Source: Tuctoria greenei (taxonomy: Eukaryota; Streptophyta; Magnoliopsida; Poales; Poaceae). Taken from it: a stretch of DNA of 64,000 nt. The notes under the pieces were generated by a model. The model was given only the letters and a program-made list of their open reading frames with translations. It made no database searches and was not told where the DNA came from. The first letter of the stretch is position 1, and the number at the start of each line of letters is the position of its first letter. Both the position numbers and the translations under genes were made by a program. The DNA lies in the NCBI GenBank assembly GCA_036927565.1, contig JAYESD010000002.1, positions 80,847,735 to 80,911,734 of the forward strand, written 5' to 3'. Positions 34,411-46,401 of this stretch are shown here, in pieces.

Positions 34411-35991
34411 ATGTCATCCGCATCAGATGATAGCATGTTCGACAACGAAGCCGAATGTGATTGCGAGAGAGTGGCCAAAGTAAAAGAATTGAGAAGTAAA
34501 AAGTGACATGACCATGATGCCCACGGGTCTCCTCCTAACTCTGTGCTTCCAAGAAAGAGAAAAGTGGTTATGAAGAAGCCATCAAGCAAGGATGACGTCG
34601 GTGCTAGCTCAACGACACCAAGAAGAAGCACTAGCAAGAGCAAGGGACTTGCTAGTGGATCCATTGGTCTACTAAAGATGAAGCCACCTATGCAGCAAAA
34701 TAGGCAACCCCCTGAAGATGATTTCACCGGCAAAGGCAATGACCTGGTCGATAAACTCAGGAAGATCAATGTCTATGAGCAGCCAAAGAAAGCGGCTAAC
34801 CCAAGATTCCGGAGTCACTTCCACATAGATTTCTATGAGAATGTGTACAGGAAGATGAGAACTCCAGTTGTTGTGAGCCAATGGGTGGATGCGGCATATA
34901 TGGAATCAAAGAATTGCCACCCTTTTCATGATGTCCTAGAGGCTTTGGAAAGACATGGTCTGAAGGATCTCCTATCCTTCAAATACAATTGGAACAATGA
35001 AGTTATCACCCAATTCTACTACACCCTCTACTTATCGGGTGATGAAGAGGAATGAATCACATGGATGACACATGGATCCAAATACAGTGTCATGTATGAG
35101 GAGTTTTCCAAGATACTCTATCTTGAAGACACATTGGACAATTAAATTTTAATTCACAACTTGAAGGTTTTAGAGAGCGATGAGCTCACATTCCTCTATG
35201 ACACAAGAATGCAATACAAGCCACCTACCGCAAAATACATGAAGCCATTCTTTGTGGTGCTAAACATGATTTTGAGGAAGACCATTGCTCCAAAGGATGG
35301 AGTGCAGGGGCCATTCAAGGATCACTAAGGTCCTTGATGAAAGTAATAAGCAAGAAAAGGACCTTCATCGTGTTTGAGTATATCTACAATGATATAGTGA
35401 ACATCTCAATCACTCCCAACAGGTTGTGTGGCTATGCGCCATACATAATATACATGATCGAGAAAGTGACCGGCCTTGAGTTTGTCAAGGATATTGAACA
35501 TGCTTCTTAGGCTTCAGAAGCCCACGGCCTACAGTGTTCCCAATGCACCTGCTTCACCTGCAAGGGAACAAAGGTCAAAGCAAGCACATGAAGGCACAAG
35601 GGCTCCAACTGCTACCTCTGCTCCTCTACCCTCCAGAGAGTCCTCAAGTGGTGTTCTGAAGATGCTTTCTTCCATCTTTGCATCCTGCCGCAAAGTGGAA
35701 GTCAAGCAACACAAGGAAATCTTGGCTAGGAAGAGGCATCAGAAGTACATGAAGGACAATATAACGGCTATTTGTGAGAAGTTGTACATTGAACTAGTGG
35801 GATCTCTGCAGATCTCCAAAGACTTAGCAGAGAACTACACAAATCTTCTATCTCTCATAGAACAGGAACTGGCTTCCTTTGGACTTGGCGGTGTCTCATT
35901 TCCTCCTCCTCCTCCTCCTCAGCATGAGCATGAATGTGAAGATGAAGACGAGGACAAGACCGAGAGCGTGAGAGGGAGTGACGGAGAGTAG
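34411..35991 (+). pseudogene. Element E additional ORF, broken
   Basis: The ATG is at 34411 (SSASDDSMFDNEAE) with a stop near 34504. An open core follows with RKVVMKKPSSK, FTGKGNDLVDKLRKINVYE and a stop at 35053-35055 just before ITWMTHGSKY. Another stop lies near 35143, and a frameshift near 35300 in the APKDG region. A C-terminal part (35476-35991) holds the SCRKVEVKQHKE basic segment, a Pro run and the acidic tail. It is the most decayed of the four copies, but the block order is unchanged. Function is unknown. Confidence 0.75.
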
Positions 35992-36027
35992 CTTCCCTCA
36001 TTTTTTTCTTTTTGGTGCCCTGATGCC

Positions 36028-36040
36028 AAAGGGGGAGAGA
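36028..36040 (+). other. First polypurine tract, element E
   Basis: AAAGGGGGAGAGA comes after TTTTTGGTGCCCTGATGCC. The second tract (36373-36386) is broken by one T. Confidence 0.6.
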
Positions 36041-36246
36041 TTGAGACTAGTAATATATTCTAAGCCTTAAGGACTATTGATCATGGACATGTATATTTTA
36101 TGCTTTAAGTTTCAAACTATTGTAATTTCTATTTAGATGTGTGATGCTCATTATGATATTCTTGTGATGGTTGTTCATTATAATTATTGTATTTTCAATC
36201 ATGAACATCACAATATTTGCTCACACACACTCTATAGGCACCCCAC

Positions 36247-36317
36247 CATAAAGAGTGCATATATGTGAGAAATATTTCCTGTTCACATTTGTCATTCTCA
36301 TATATGCACACTTTATG
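36247..36317 (+). other. Candidate covarying hairpin between PPTs, element E
   Basis: The arms 36247-36265 and 36299-36317 pair with one mismatch. Relative to A and D a C-G pair has become T-A on both arms. Confidence 0.6.
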
Positions 36318-36357
36318 AAAATCAATTTTTTACTCTTAATTGTGAAATCTCAAATGG

Positions 36358-36436
36358 TTGTCATCAATCACCAAAAATGGGGAGATTGAAAGTGCATCTA
36401 GGCATACCCTTGTGGGTTTTGGACGATTGATGACAA
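36358..36436 (+). other. Second PPT and LTR start within an inverted repeat, element E
   Basis: The arms 36358-36376 and 36417-36436 are fully complementary except for one bulged base. The LTR start (36387) lies in the loop. This is the cleanest example of the feature. Confidence 0.65.
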
Positions 36437-36685
36437 ACAAACGAGATCCTAATGAGATTTGTTGAGATGAAAGCAGGTCTACAGAGAATAAAACTAATGG
36501 TACACAAAAAGGTGAAAAATGAGGAATAAGAAGGGAAGAGCCCAAGTAAAATGGAAGCGCAAAGTAGTTGTTAATGTATAGGATGTGTGTGAGAGAAACA
36601 TCCAAAGAGCTCATGACTTTGCGTAGAGAGTAAGGGCTAAAATCAACAAGTTAAGCACTTCACTGGAGCACCGGACAAGTCCGTT
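36387..36685 (+). repeat. 3' LTR of element E, first part
   Basis: The LTR starts TGAAAGTGCATCTAGG and is cut by the CACTA element right after a CGGACAAGTCCG motif (36672-36683). GTT (36683-36685) is the target duplication. Confidence 0.8.
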
Positions 36686-36711
36686 CACTACATGGATCCG
36701 CGAATAGGGCG

Positions 36712-37040
36712 TCAGTCATATGAGCGTCGGTTGTCTATAGAAACCGATACTCATACAGTAAAAGCATCGATTAACTGACGCTTTTAGCCGGCGAAATCAT
36801 ACGGACACATTTAACTTATAAGTGAATTGGGGCCGACACCCTTATCATTTATGAGTGTCGATTTCAGAAAACCGACACCCTTACTTATAAGTGTGTCGGC
36901 CACGTATCCAAACGCACTTACTTTATTTAAGAGCGTCGGTACACAAAAAACTGACACTCTTATGGAAAGTATGAGCGTCGGCCTACCGAAAGCTACCGAT
37001 GCACTTAATGCGACTTTGAGCGTTGGTATCCCACAAACTA
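36712..37040. repeat. CACTA subterminal repeats, left end
   Basis: Many copies of GAGCGTCGGT and its complement ACCGACACTC appear in both orientations. They are the typical binding array for the TNPA-type protein. Confidence 0.7.
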
Positions 37041-37317
37041 ACGCTTATAACATTTTTTTAAAAACCGCACCTATTTCTTCTCTCTCCCCGGCTGGGGAGC
37101 CTCCGATCCAGCAGCACATACAACAACAACCACACAACAGCAAAATACAAGCATGAATATTTTTCGCACAAGATGCAGCAACTCCAAAACAGAACATAGA
37201 ACATAATATAATATTTTTCGCAGCAGGAGTACAAGCACAAATAGAAGACAAGTTCTCAAACTTCGTTTATAAAGTGCACATAAATGAGTAAACAAAGTTC
37301 AAATGTCGTTGTGGGAG

Positions 37318-37437
37318 CCTCCACTCGCACGTCCTCCACTCACACATCCTCCACTCGTATCTCCTCCACTCGCACGTCCTCCACTCACACATCCTCCACT
37401 CGCATCTCCTCCACTCGCACCTCCGCCGTTAGGATTG
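37318..37437. repeat. 15-bp minisatellite, coding in the TNPA-like last exon
   Basis: About eight units of CTCCTCCACTCGCAC-type sequence occur in tandem. Read on the minus strand in the frame of the last exon each unit gives x-(A/V/T)-S-G-G, so the array is a glycine-rich peptide repeat. Confidence 0.75.
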
Positions 37438-37560
37438 AGGAAAACATCGCAACCTTTGGGTGTTCTATGACAGGATCCCTGCGATAAACAAATAAAATAG
37501 AAACTTCATAACATTTTTTCTCACAAGTATTACTAATACGAAGTGTACTAACACTCAACA

Positions 37561-37735
37561 AAGATCTCTCTCTTTTAATCTCCCTCTCTCCCTCCCTCTC
37601 TCTCTTTCCCTCACCCTCACTCGCTCTCCTACTCCCTCTCTCCCTCTCTATCTCTTCCTCTCTCCCTCTCTTCCTCTCTCCCTCTCTCACTTGTTCCCTC
37701 TTTCTCACTCCATCTCTCCTCTCACTCTTTCCCTT
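37561..37735. repeat. CT-rich simple sequence
   Basis: An imperfect (CT)n/(CTCC)n tract lies inside a presumed intron of the TNPA-like gene. Confidence 0.8.
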
Positions 37736-40261
37736 ATCAATATTGTGCAAATTAATATGCGTTGTCATCATGAAAATATTATAACTAGACTACAAGTCGT
37801 ACCGTTGCGTCTACAGCTGGTGATGGATGAGTCTGCACCAGAGGGAAAGACATAGGTGGGAAAACTACATCAAGTTGTGAGATCTTAATTAGAAACATTT
37901 TGAAATTGAATAAATTGTTCAAATGTGAAAATTACATTTTACCTGAATAATTTTGCATTTCAGAAGCCAACAGCAACATGAATCCCTGAGGTTGTGGAAC
38001 ACATGATTGACCACTTTTAGAACCCTGCAACACAAATGGTTAGGATATTGAATTATATAACCCAAGTCAATAAGATAAGCAGTTGTACCTGTGATGAGGA
38101 GCTAACGTGTTGTCTTGACTGCATTGGACGAGGCATACCAAACTGCGATCCCATCCCACCTTAAGCCATCATGTCGAGGTAAGATGGATGTGGTGGACCA
38201 AACTGAGGACTAGAGTTACCTTGAGCCATGAATTGCATCAAGTAAATTAGTTGTGATATCTTGAGTAGAAACATTTGTAAATGGAATAAAATTTCTAAAT
38301 ATGAAAATTACATGTTACCTGAGACATATACAAATAATGCATATGTTGCTACAGCATCTGTGTCTGTTGTTGTTGCTGTTGCAGCTGCATCTTCATATCC
38401 TCCTTGGTGAGTCTCAATTCTTTTCTTAATTCATCAGCCTCTGCAGTAGATCGAGATTGACTAGAACTAACACTGGACGACCGTTGTCTAGCATAAGCCT
38501 CACGCTCCACGTACCCGTCGCCCAGTCCAAGTCTACAAAAAATACAAATGTGATGAATCAATATTCATTAACATAGAAATCATCATTATCTTTACACATA
38601 CCTCCCATGCGGTAGACCTCCGCCGGCATCGTACGCCGCACTGACATCCAACGACTCTCTTGGATAGTCTGAATCAGGTCCATGGTTTTCCTTGAAACAC
38701 TTGACATATTTTTGTTGTGATACATTTAGTTGACGGATTAATGTGATAAAAGATAAATTGATTTGATGGATAGATGTAACAAACAATCAACATACATACC
38801 ATTTTCTGCATTGACGCCTCGTCACATAATAGCTCCGGGCGATTTGGGTCTGGTCCTCTGTGCCCCTTAAGATAAACCTTGAAAAACGTAGGAGGCGTAC
38901 AAGTTTCAGCTGTCTGTAATATAAAAATTCAACAATGTTATCAATACAATTAATTAAAGCAATCTAAGTATGAATGTAAGAATTCATACCATCCTTTGTT
39001 CCATCCGCACATATCCATTCGGCTTGAAGAAGTGCTTCCCTGGCTTGCTCTTTCGATTTCTATCAGAAACAAGTCTGAACTCATTTGAGTCCCAATACTC
39101 GCATAACCACTCTCAAGCCTCCATATTCTCACAAATCCAATCCACATGGCTCCTCAAGTACTCCTCCTTAGTTAGGTGAATTTTTGTTGCTTCCTTGTTT
39201 GTCATGGGCTGGAACATCACCATCTTGTAAGACACGATCACAACTTTGATCCGTACCTTAGAGAAGGAGTCCTTGACACAATTTTTTGCTGCATTATGGA
39301 AAACCATACATGCATATGCTTGACTCGTACCCAACTCCGTGTTAACAACTCGTCGATGCCCCTTGTCACTTCAACCAAGCTCGATCCAAGACCTAGTACC
39401 CTTCGGCTTTATAATCGTCCGCTCGTCCAAGATTTTATTTGGACCACATAAAAGGTGCCTCCACAACCTGTACATAAAAGATACATAAAATTAATTAATC
39501 ATTGACAAGAAAACCAATATAAAAGGTATAATGAATTTATCAATTAATCAGAAATATTACCTAAAGGGGCATTAATCGGGGTGTCCTAACTCTTCTAGGT
39601 CTACCATTCTTGCAATCCTGGCATCCTTGCTTGGGATCATCATCCTCTTCACCACCGTCCTAATCATCCCCCTCATTACCACCATCAGAGGAGGTCCACT
39701 GCCCAACAATCTTTGAGCCTCCTTCCTGCTCCGACGGTTACCTGACAGTCTCTGGCTCCTCCCCGTACAACTCATGTGTCGGACTCGAACATTGTAGAGG
39801 CTCGCTCAACGTCGGCTCTGCCACACAACTCATAAACTGCCTCTTCCTCTGCTCACTGTAGCTAGTGCCCTATAAATATAAATAAAGAAGTAAGTAACAA
39901 TAGATAGTTAATTCTGATATTGAAATGCATTTAAAAAACAAGTACCTGAAACGGGTCTGTGTGGCTCGAACCAGAATTGGGAATGGAGGATGAAAATCCA
40001 CTACCCTTCTTGTCCTTCTTCTGCCCCAAACCTGGTAAAAGCTTAAACATCTGCATACATTTTAAATGAAATGATTAATATAAAACATTAAATAAAAAAT
40101 CTTAAAGAATGCGTACAATAAGAATAAAAATCTCAAAAATGCGTACAATAAGAATAAAAAATCATGAGCATCAGAATCTGCTTCTGTCACATATCTTCTT
40201 TCATCTCTTCTTCAAACTCTTCTTCTTCACTCTATTCTATCTCTTCTTCTTCTTCAAATCT

Positions 40262-43200
40262 CTCCTATTCTTCCATAATCCTTTTCTTCTTTTCCATAAT
40301 CGTTTGTGACTGCCGAACACGTTTTCTCGAAGGGCCAGCTTGTTCTTTAGACATCAACTCTAGCGTATCACTAGCTATTTCTACGAGTGCTGTCCCACAA
40401 GATATCATAAAATCTTCTGCTTTCTTAACTTCATCTTGATAGACACTACCATCATCTTCTTGATTCTCTATGTACCCATCATAATGATGAGGGTGCACTT
40501 CACAGTTAACTTTGTACACAATCCACCAATTTTTCAAACTTGGGTGATGATAACTTAAATAGTACACTTGTTCCACTTGATTCGCAAGTACAACATTGTT
40601 GTTATAGGCTATGTATCGTGAGTTGTGGTTGACCTGCACCATTCCAAAATCATCAACTCGAGTGCCTGATGTTGGATCAAACCATTGACAGTCGAAAATC
40701 ACAAGTTGAAGTGTTTTTGGACCACCAAATGTGCACTCAATTATTTTTTAAAGAACATATTTGTATTCTTTCACTTCTCCACTACCCACTATGGCAGTTA
40801 TTAATACTCCACTGTTTGTAGTGGCAGCAAGTGGACGGCTTGCTTCTAAACTTGCCGTCTGAAAACGATATCCGTTGATATTGTATTGGTTAAATTCTCT
40901 TGCTCTCAATTGAACATGTGACATCTGTCGCAAGTCAGCGGAGATATTGACATCTTTGATACACTACATAAATAAACAAAGCTAGTATCTTATGATAAAC
41001 ATGCGAACTATGGTTGAAGGAAAAACGGATAGAAAATTACATGTTCATGGAACCAGTCCACAAAGCTTGGTCCACCGTTTATGCCATGCTGACGTAGCTT
41101 ATTCAATTGACTTTGCGTAGATCTTCATGAAGATGTCCAATAAAACTTTTCAAACATTTCAAAATATGGTAACACCTCCTCCATGTTGAAAAATATGCAA
41201 AGCATGGTGTTGTTCTTCTCTTGCGCTGAAATATAATGAGAAGTAGGAGCCCCAACACCTTTACCCTTCCAATGAAAAATCTTAAGCTCGCTCGTAGATC
41301 GATCTTCTACATTATGATATCGTGTGACAGATGCATTCACGTTGTTGGCACATGAAAAATATTTGCTAGAGAAGTTAGCAATCTCTTTAGCTGCAAATGC
41401 TTCTGCAATACAACCCTCAACTCTTGTCTTGTTGCGCACTATAGCTCTAAGTTTCTTCAGGTCTCTTCCTTGACTATACATCCACCTGAATTGTATAGGA
41501 CCTACTACCAATGCTTTATAAGGTAAATACACCAGCAAATGTTGCATAACATTCATAAATCCAGACAGGAACACTTTTTCCATCTTACATACAAGCACAA
41601 CAATTTCTTTCTCCCACAGTCGCATCATCTTTTTTGACACTTCCTTAGCGCAAATCTGTCTATAAAAGTAGCTATGTTCGGCAAACATCTTTCACAAATC
41701 AGGTTTGAAGTAGCCAAGAAACATTACCGGTATAAGTCTCGCCATCATAATGTGGTAATCATGGATCTTCAACCCATTCAGTTTACCAGTGTTGAGATTA
41801 ACACATCATTTTATGTTAGTTGCATAATGGTCTAGAAACTTCAATGCTTTTAACCAACTAAGTATTACTTTCTTTCATCTAGCTTGACACAATATGGAGT
41901 TCGTGGCCTACTTTCATTTCCATTTGCATTTGTTACAACTTGAAGCCCAGGATGATCACAAATATCAGCTAAGTCTTTTCTCTCACTCAAATTATCTTTG
42001 GTTTGACCAGTAAAATCAAAACACATGCTTATGATGCTTTCAGCGACATTATGCTCCTGGTGCATCAAATCTATGTTGTGTGGTAAAAGCAGCGCCTTTG
42101 CCTATGGTAGCTCCCAAAGAAAAGAAATATGAGTCCAGTTGTGTTCTTTACCATATCCTTCAAAAACACCTTTTATGGACTCTTTTAACATTGCATGCCA
42201 TGTCATTTTTTGTTCGCTTGTCAATTGACGAGGTGGTCCTTCTGTAACCATTATACCTTTTCGAAATGATCGTGTATCACTTCTGAAAGGATGATTTGAA
42301 GGAAGGAATTATCGATGGCAATCAAAGAAGCTGACTTTTCTTCTATAGTTCAACCTGATGGCATTGGTGTCAGCCATACATATGGAGCAACACAATTTTC
42401 CATGGACACAACAACCAGCCCAAATGCCATATGCCAACACATCATGTATAGACCATAGATACACAACACGTAAAGTAAATTCACATTTCAGATGACTGTC
42501 ATATGATTTTACACCTTGCCATAGCTCTTTCAACTACTCAATCAATGGTTGCATAAACACACTGATTTTCGTCCCAAGATGTATAGAACCAAGAATGATG
42601 GCTGCGAGGAATATGTATCCTTCTTTCATGCACATGTTGGGAGGGAGATTGTAAGGCATGATAAAAACAGGCCAACAAGAGTATGGACTGTTACTGGTGC
42701 TGAAAGGAGTTAAACCATCTGTTGACAACCCAAGACGAACATTTCTTGGATCTCTACCAATCTCCGGATCAAAACGGTCTAGAGCTTGCCATGTCGCGCC
42801 ATCCGAAGAATGCACCATAATATCTTTGTCATCGCTCTCATGTATCCCTTCTGAATGCCACCCCACCTGCTTCGCTGTTTCTTGAGACAGAAACAACCTT
42901 TTATGCTTGGACATGATAGGCATGTACCAAAGTTGTTTGATAGATACTTTTGTACTTATTTCCACTCCATCACCATTCAGAGTCTTCACATGTATAGATG
43001 CTTTGCAATGCATACAATGAGTATTGTTCTTGTGTTCCTATCAAAACAACATGCAATTATTCTCGCACGCATCAATCTTCTTATAACTCATGCCCAGACC
43101 AGCCAAAAGCTTCTTAGACTAATATATGTCAGTCGACATCTTATGATTTGACGTAAGGAGATCATTGATCAACTTCATGATCCCATTGTAGCAATTGTTA

Positions 43201-43665
43201 GTTAAATTGTACTTAGACTTCAATGCCATAAGTCATGTGATCGCCTGCAGAACGGTCACATTGGTGCCCTCATACACATTTTCATCTGAAGCAGCAAGAA
43301 TCTTATATAACTTCTTGACCTCCTCCGACGATGACTGCTCTTCATACTCCCGACCAACATCCGCCATCATTTGATCCATTCAATCTTCATTCTTGTTTCC
43401 GTCCGACTCACTAGCATGATCCATATCCCCATGCTCATGTCACACGAGGTAGTCCGGCATAAAACTGTGCTTGCAAAGGTGCACCATCATTTCAGACTTC
43501 TCCAGAAGCCGACGATTTTGGCACTTGCTACATTGGACACTTCACAAAATGAGCACCACTAGGAAATGCTTTGTTCATGAACACATTTGCAATATGATCC
43601 CATTCCAAAGTGTACACACCAGTTGAACTCAATCCATCATACATCACCTTACGATCGTCACCCAT
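40262..43665 (-). pseudogene. CACTA TNP2-like transposase
   Basis: On the minus strand the ATG is at 43665 (GDDRKVMYDGLSSTGVY). An N-terminal transposase-associated region ends with LAGLGMSYKKIDAC and HCMHCKAS. The TNP2 core follows: GWHSEGIHE, DPRNVRLGLSTDGLTPF, SCWPVFIMPYNLPPNMC, KELWQGVKSYD and MHQEHNVAESI. Then come a DUF4218-type block (LPYKALVVGPIQFRWMY, EGCIAEAFAAKEI; 41688-41125), REFNQYNINGYRF, and a DUF4216-type block (FDCQWFDPTSGTRVDDFG). The frame is broken at many points, for example stops near 42534 and 41690, some of which may be introns. The protein would cut and join element ends. Confidence 0.82.
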
Positions 43666-43974
43666 TTTTCAGCTTATACCTATTCACACTAACAAGTCAC
43701 ACATATTTAGAGACTATTAAAAGCTAAACCCGCTCACATATACATAAAATTTAAATTACCTATTCATACAAGTTAAATTACAAACTATTAATCATGCTAA
43801 CGTATAAAAGTTAAACATGTAAATTTGCACGTAATTTGAGTATTAACTATGAATTAAGCTTACACATACACATTAGCTATGAATCAAGCTCACACATACA
43901 AAATCACATATACAAACTCATGCACCCACAAGATCACACATAGATCTAGAATATATGACCTCAAATGTACACAT

Positions 43975-44300
43975 TTTATCTTAGCAGCAAATCGATGACG
44001 CGTCTCAGATGGAGGGACGCTGCGGATGGAGGGGCGCCGCGGATGGGGGCGTCGCGGATGAGGGGCACCGCGGACTGGTGGCTGGAGGCGGCGGGTACCG
44101 GAGGCGACGGACGGCGGTGGCAGCGGAGGCGACGGGCGACGGAGGCCGGTGGTGGGCCACGGGCTGACGCACGGAGGCAGCGGGCGGCAGAGGCGGCGGG
44201 CGATAGAGGGCAGCAGAGACAGCGCACGCAAGAGCACAAGCGAGGGTTTACACGAAAGTGAAGCAGCACGCGCGAGAGAAGGTGTGGCACATTTTGGGGT
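43975..44300. other. GC-rich segment upstream of the TNP2-like gene
   Basis: This CG-rich stretch of GGCGGCGG-type imperfect repeats differs sharply in composition from the AT-rich remainder of the CACTA element. It lies between the right subterminal repeats and the transposase start. Open frames exist on both strands but show no recognisable domain. It could be a CpG-rich promoter or 5' UTR, or captured host DNA. Confidence 0.5.
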
Positions 44301-44319
44301 TTTGTGCAGGGCCCACATA

Positions 44320-44570
44320 AGAGCGTCGGCCAGGACGCTCTTAGAGCCTGAGCGACTGGGTCCACATTTAGAAGCGTCGATTGAGCCGGCGCATTTAGTC
44401 AAAGCGTCTGTTGAACCAACACATTCATTAAGTGCATCAGTTTTTTAAGTTTGGTCGTTTTTAAGTTTGGCCGATGCATTTAGTTTACAGGTGTTGGTTT
44501 TTTAAATCGACACTCTTAGTCGATTTAAATGCATCGGGGCCGATGCCTCTAACTGAACCGACACCTTATT
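44320..44570. repeat. CACTA subterminal repeats, right end
   Basis: Copies of GAGCGTCGG, AAGCGTCGATT and ACCGACACC lie in both orientations close to the TGTAGTG end. Confidence 0.7.
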
Positions 44571-44590
44571 CATTGTTTCCTGTAGTGGTT

Positions 44591-46155
44591 CACTAGCGGA
44601 CTAGTCTGATTGACTTTCTGTTCCCGTACGGACAAGTCTGGAACTGAGCCAGACTAGTCTGGTTAACTTTATGTTGTTTTGCACGGACAAGTCCCAAAAT
44701 GTGGACTAGCCCGTCAACATAACAATATCCTCACCTTGCACAAGACAAGTCCATTTTTACACAGAGTAGTCCGATTTGGTTACTGGAATTACAACGGACT
44801 AGTCCGATTCACTCACAATATTTAGGATTTTAGGTGTGCTGCACATTTCAAGCACATATCACACAACACACCGGACTAGTGCGGTCGCAAGAGTGGACTA
44901 GTCCGAACGTCGGGACAAGTCCATTTTTACACGGAGTAGTCCGATTTTGTTACTAGAATCACAACGAACTAGTCCGATTCACTCACAATATTTAGGATTT
45001 CAGGTGTGCTGCACATTTCAAGCACATATCACACAACACACCAAACTAGTGCAGTCACAAGAGCGGACTAGTCCAGACGTCGGGATCCCTAACGGTAATT
45101 TTATTGGAATGCCTATAAATATGTGATCCACGACCCCATAACCACCAGCTAAGAACCCTAGCGCCACCACTGCATCCAAGAGCACAAAAACACTCCTCCC
45201 CACACATTTTAAGGCCCTAATAGTCAAATCTTTGGGAGTTGGCAATTGGGAAAGGGAGAGTGACGATTTTATCGACATTGAGCTCTTGCCTTTGATTTCT
45301 CACACACTCCTGTTGATTATTATGTAATTATTCGAGTGTCATGATCCCTGTTTTTGTCTGTAATCTTGTGGGAGCCCTCATCTTGTGAGGTAGCCTCTTG
45401 ACTCGGTGATTACCCCATAACCACCAGCTAAGAACCCTAGCACCGCCACTGCATCTAAGAGCACAAAAACACTCCCCCCCACACATTTTAAGGCCCTAAT
45501 AGTCAAATCTTTGGGAGTTGGCAATTGGGAAAGGGAGAGTGATGATCTTATCAACATTGAGCTCTTGCCTTTGATTTGTCACACACTCCTGTTGATTATT
45601 GTGTAATTATTCGAGTGTCTTGATCTCTGTTTTTGTCTGTAATCTTGTGGGAGCCCTCATCTTGTGAGGTAGCCCCTTGACTCGGTGATTACCATGTGAT
45701 AGTGGAACTCAAGTCGGTCTTCATGGTGACTTGAAGAGGTAAAGGGTTGGTTGAGACCTGCCTCTGTGTGAGCTCCTTAACGAGGACGTAGATCTCTTTC
45801 GTGAGATTGAACCTCGATAAAAATCCTTTGTCTCTTGTGTTCTAGATCTTTATTTTTGCAATCCTCCTATCTAGGGCATATACTTTATTATATTTGCAAC
45901 TTGTATAAATATTGTATTCCATGTGCAAATTACTCATCCTAAACACTTGCTAAAGTTGTTAGGATAGTCTACTACATCCGCTGTTGTAACTTTGAGAAAA
46001 TACAAAACAGTTAATCCTTTCATAGGTGTAACAAGCACACCGGACTAGTCCGCATCCAACACCATACTAGTTCGGCTCTCATGCTTTTGACAATTATGTT
46101 AAGTGTTGCAGGAAAAAGTTTTAACGCCCATTCACCCTCCTTTAGGCCACATTCA
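44591..46155 (+). repeat. 3' LTR of element E, second part, with two internal tandem duplications
   Basis: It contains palindromic motifs, a TATA box at 45114-45121, U5 motifs near 46041-46075, and the end CCACATTCA. Two tandem duplications are present: a 170-bp unit (44744-44913 and 44914-45083, U3) and a 279-bp unit (45134-45412 and 45413-45691, leader/U5). The visible part of the 5' LTR has a single copy of the second unit. Confidence 0.85.
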
Positions 46156-46401
46156 AAAAGTTACAATAACGTGTGTCAAAATCATGGTAGAAACACAATT
46201 GTAATCAAAACTGTGGTAAAATCACAAAGGTTATATTTGTCTTTACACGCCAAAGTTAACATCGTTAGGAGTACTAAACAGAGTTATGGTCATCTGAAGT
46301 TTCGGTTCAAAAAAGTTGTGGCTAAAACACAAAATTAAAAAAATCTGGGGCTAAAACACAATTAGACTACAAATCTATGGTCAAAACACAATTGGCCTAT
46401 T
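46156..46401. other. AT-rich segment with a short AAACACAATT-type repeat
   Basis: The phrase (G)GTCAAAACACAATTG and variants recur about four times. No gene is seen. This is the insertion target of element E. Confidence 0.4.

Larger units (their letters stand above)
37299..40056 (-). pseudogene. CACTA TNPA-like gene (plant transposase, Ptta/En/Spm type)
   Basis: On the minus strand the ATG is at 40056 (QMFKLLPGLGQKKDKKG). Exon 1 ends at a CAG/GTACTT donor (39946), and exon 2 begins near 39869 after an ATAG acceptor. Central exons have WTSSDGG and, around 39330-38990, GTSQAYACMVF, HLTKEEYLRSHVDW and KHFFKPNGYVRM. Then come YVKCFKENHG and a Gln-rich coil (38349-38450). A TAG at 38349 replaces a Gln. 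Downstream exons (SSPQFGPPHPSYLDMM; PRPMQSRQHVSSSSQ; VPQPQGFMLLLA) lead to a last exon from about 37490 to TGA at 37299. That exon encodes Gly/Ser-rich repeats. The protein would bind subterminal repeats. Exon borders are approximate. Confidence 0.68.
36686..44587 (-). mobile_element. CACTA (En/Spm-like) DNA transposon, 7.9 kb
   Basis: The ends are CACTACA at 36686 and TGTAGTG ending at 44587, flanked by the 3-bp duplication GTT (36683-36685 and 44588-44590). The terminal 30 bp of the two ends match at about 20 positions. GCGTCGGT-type subterminal repeats lie within 350 bp of each end. Two minus-strand genes are present, TNP2-like and TNPA-like. The coding end is 44587, so the element is reversed relative to its host LTR. 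Stops in both genes suggest it is no longer autonomous. Confidence 0.93.
29811..46155 (+). mobile_element. Sirevirus-type retrotransposon E, deleted derivative, interrupted by CACTA
   Basis: The rest of the 5' LTR (29811-30557), PBS, decayed gag, a collapsed pol remnant, aORF, PPTs and 3' LTR (36387-36685 plus 44591-46155) are present. D cuts its 5' LTR and a CACTA element cuts its 3' LTR. Most of pol is missing through several internal deletions, so E depended on other copies for movement. The expected flanking duplication on the right is AAAAG (46156-46160). Confidence 0.82.

Noticed and set aside
37385..37771. Minus-strand Arg/Glu-rich open frame across the CT repeat
   Set aside because: The charged repeats are a translation of (GA)n sequence. 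The region reads better as an intron followed by the Gly-rich last exon in another frame.
43890..44402. Minus-strand open frame upstream of the TNP2-like gene
   Set aside because: It is a product of the GC-rich segment. It lies partly in subterminal repeats and has no homology that I recognise.
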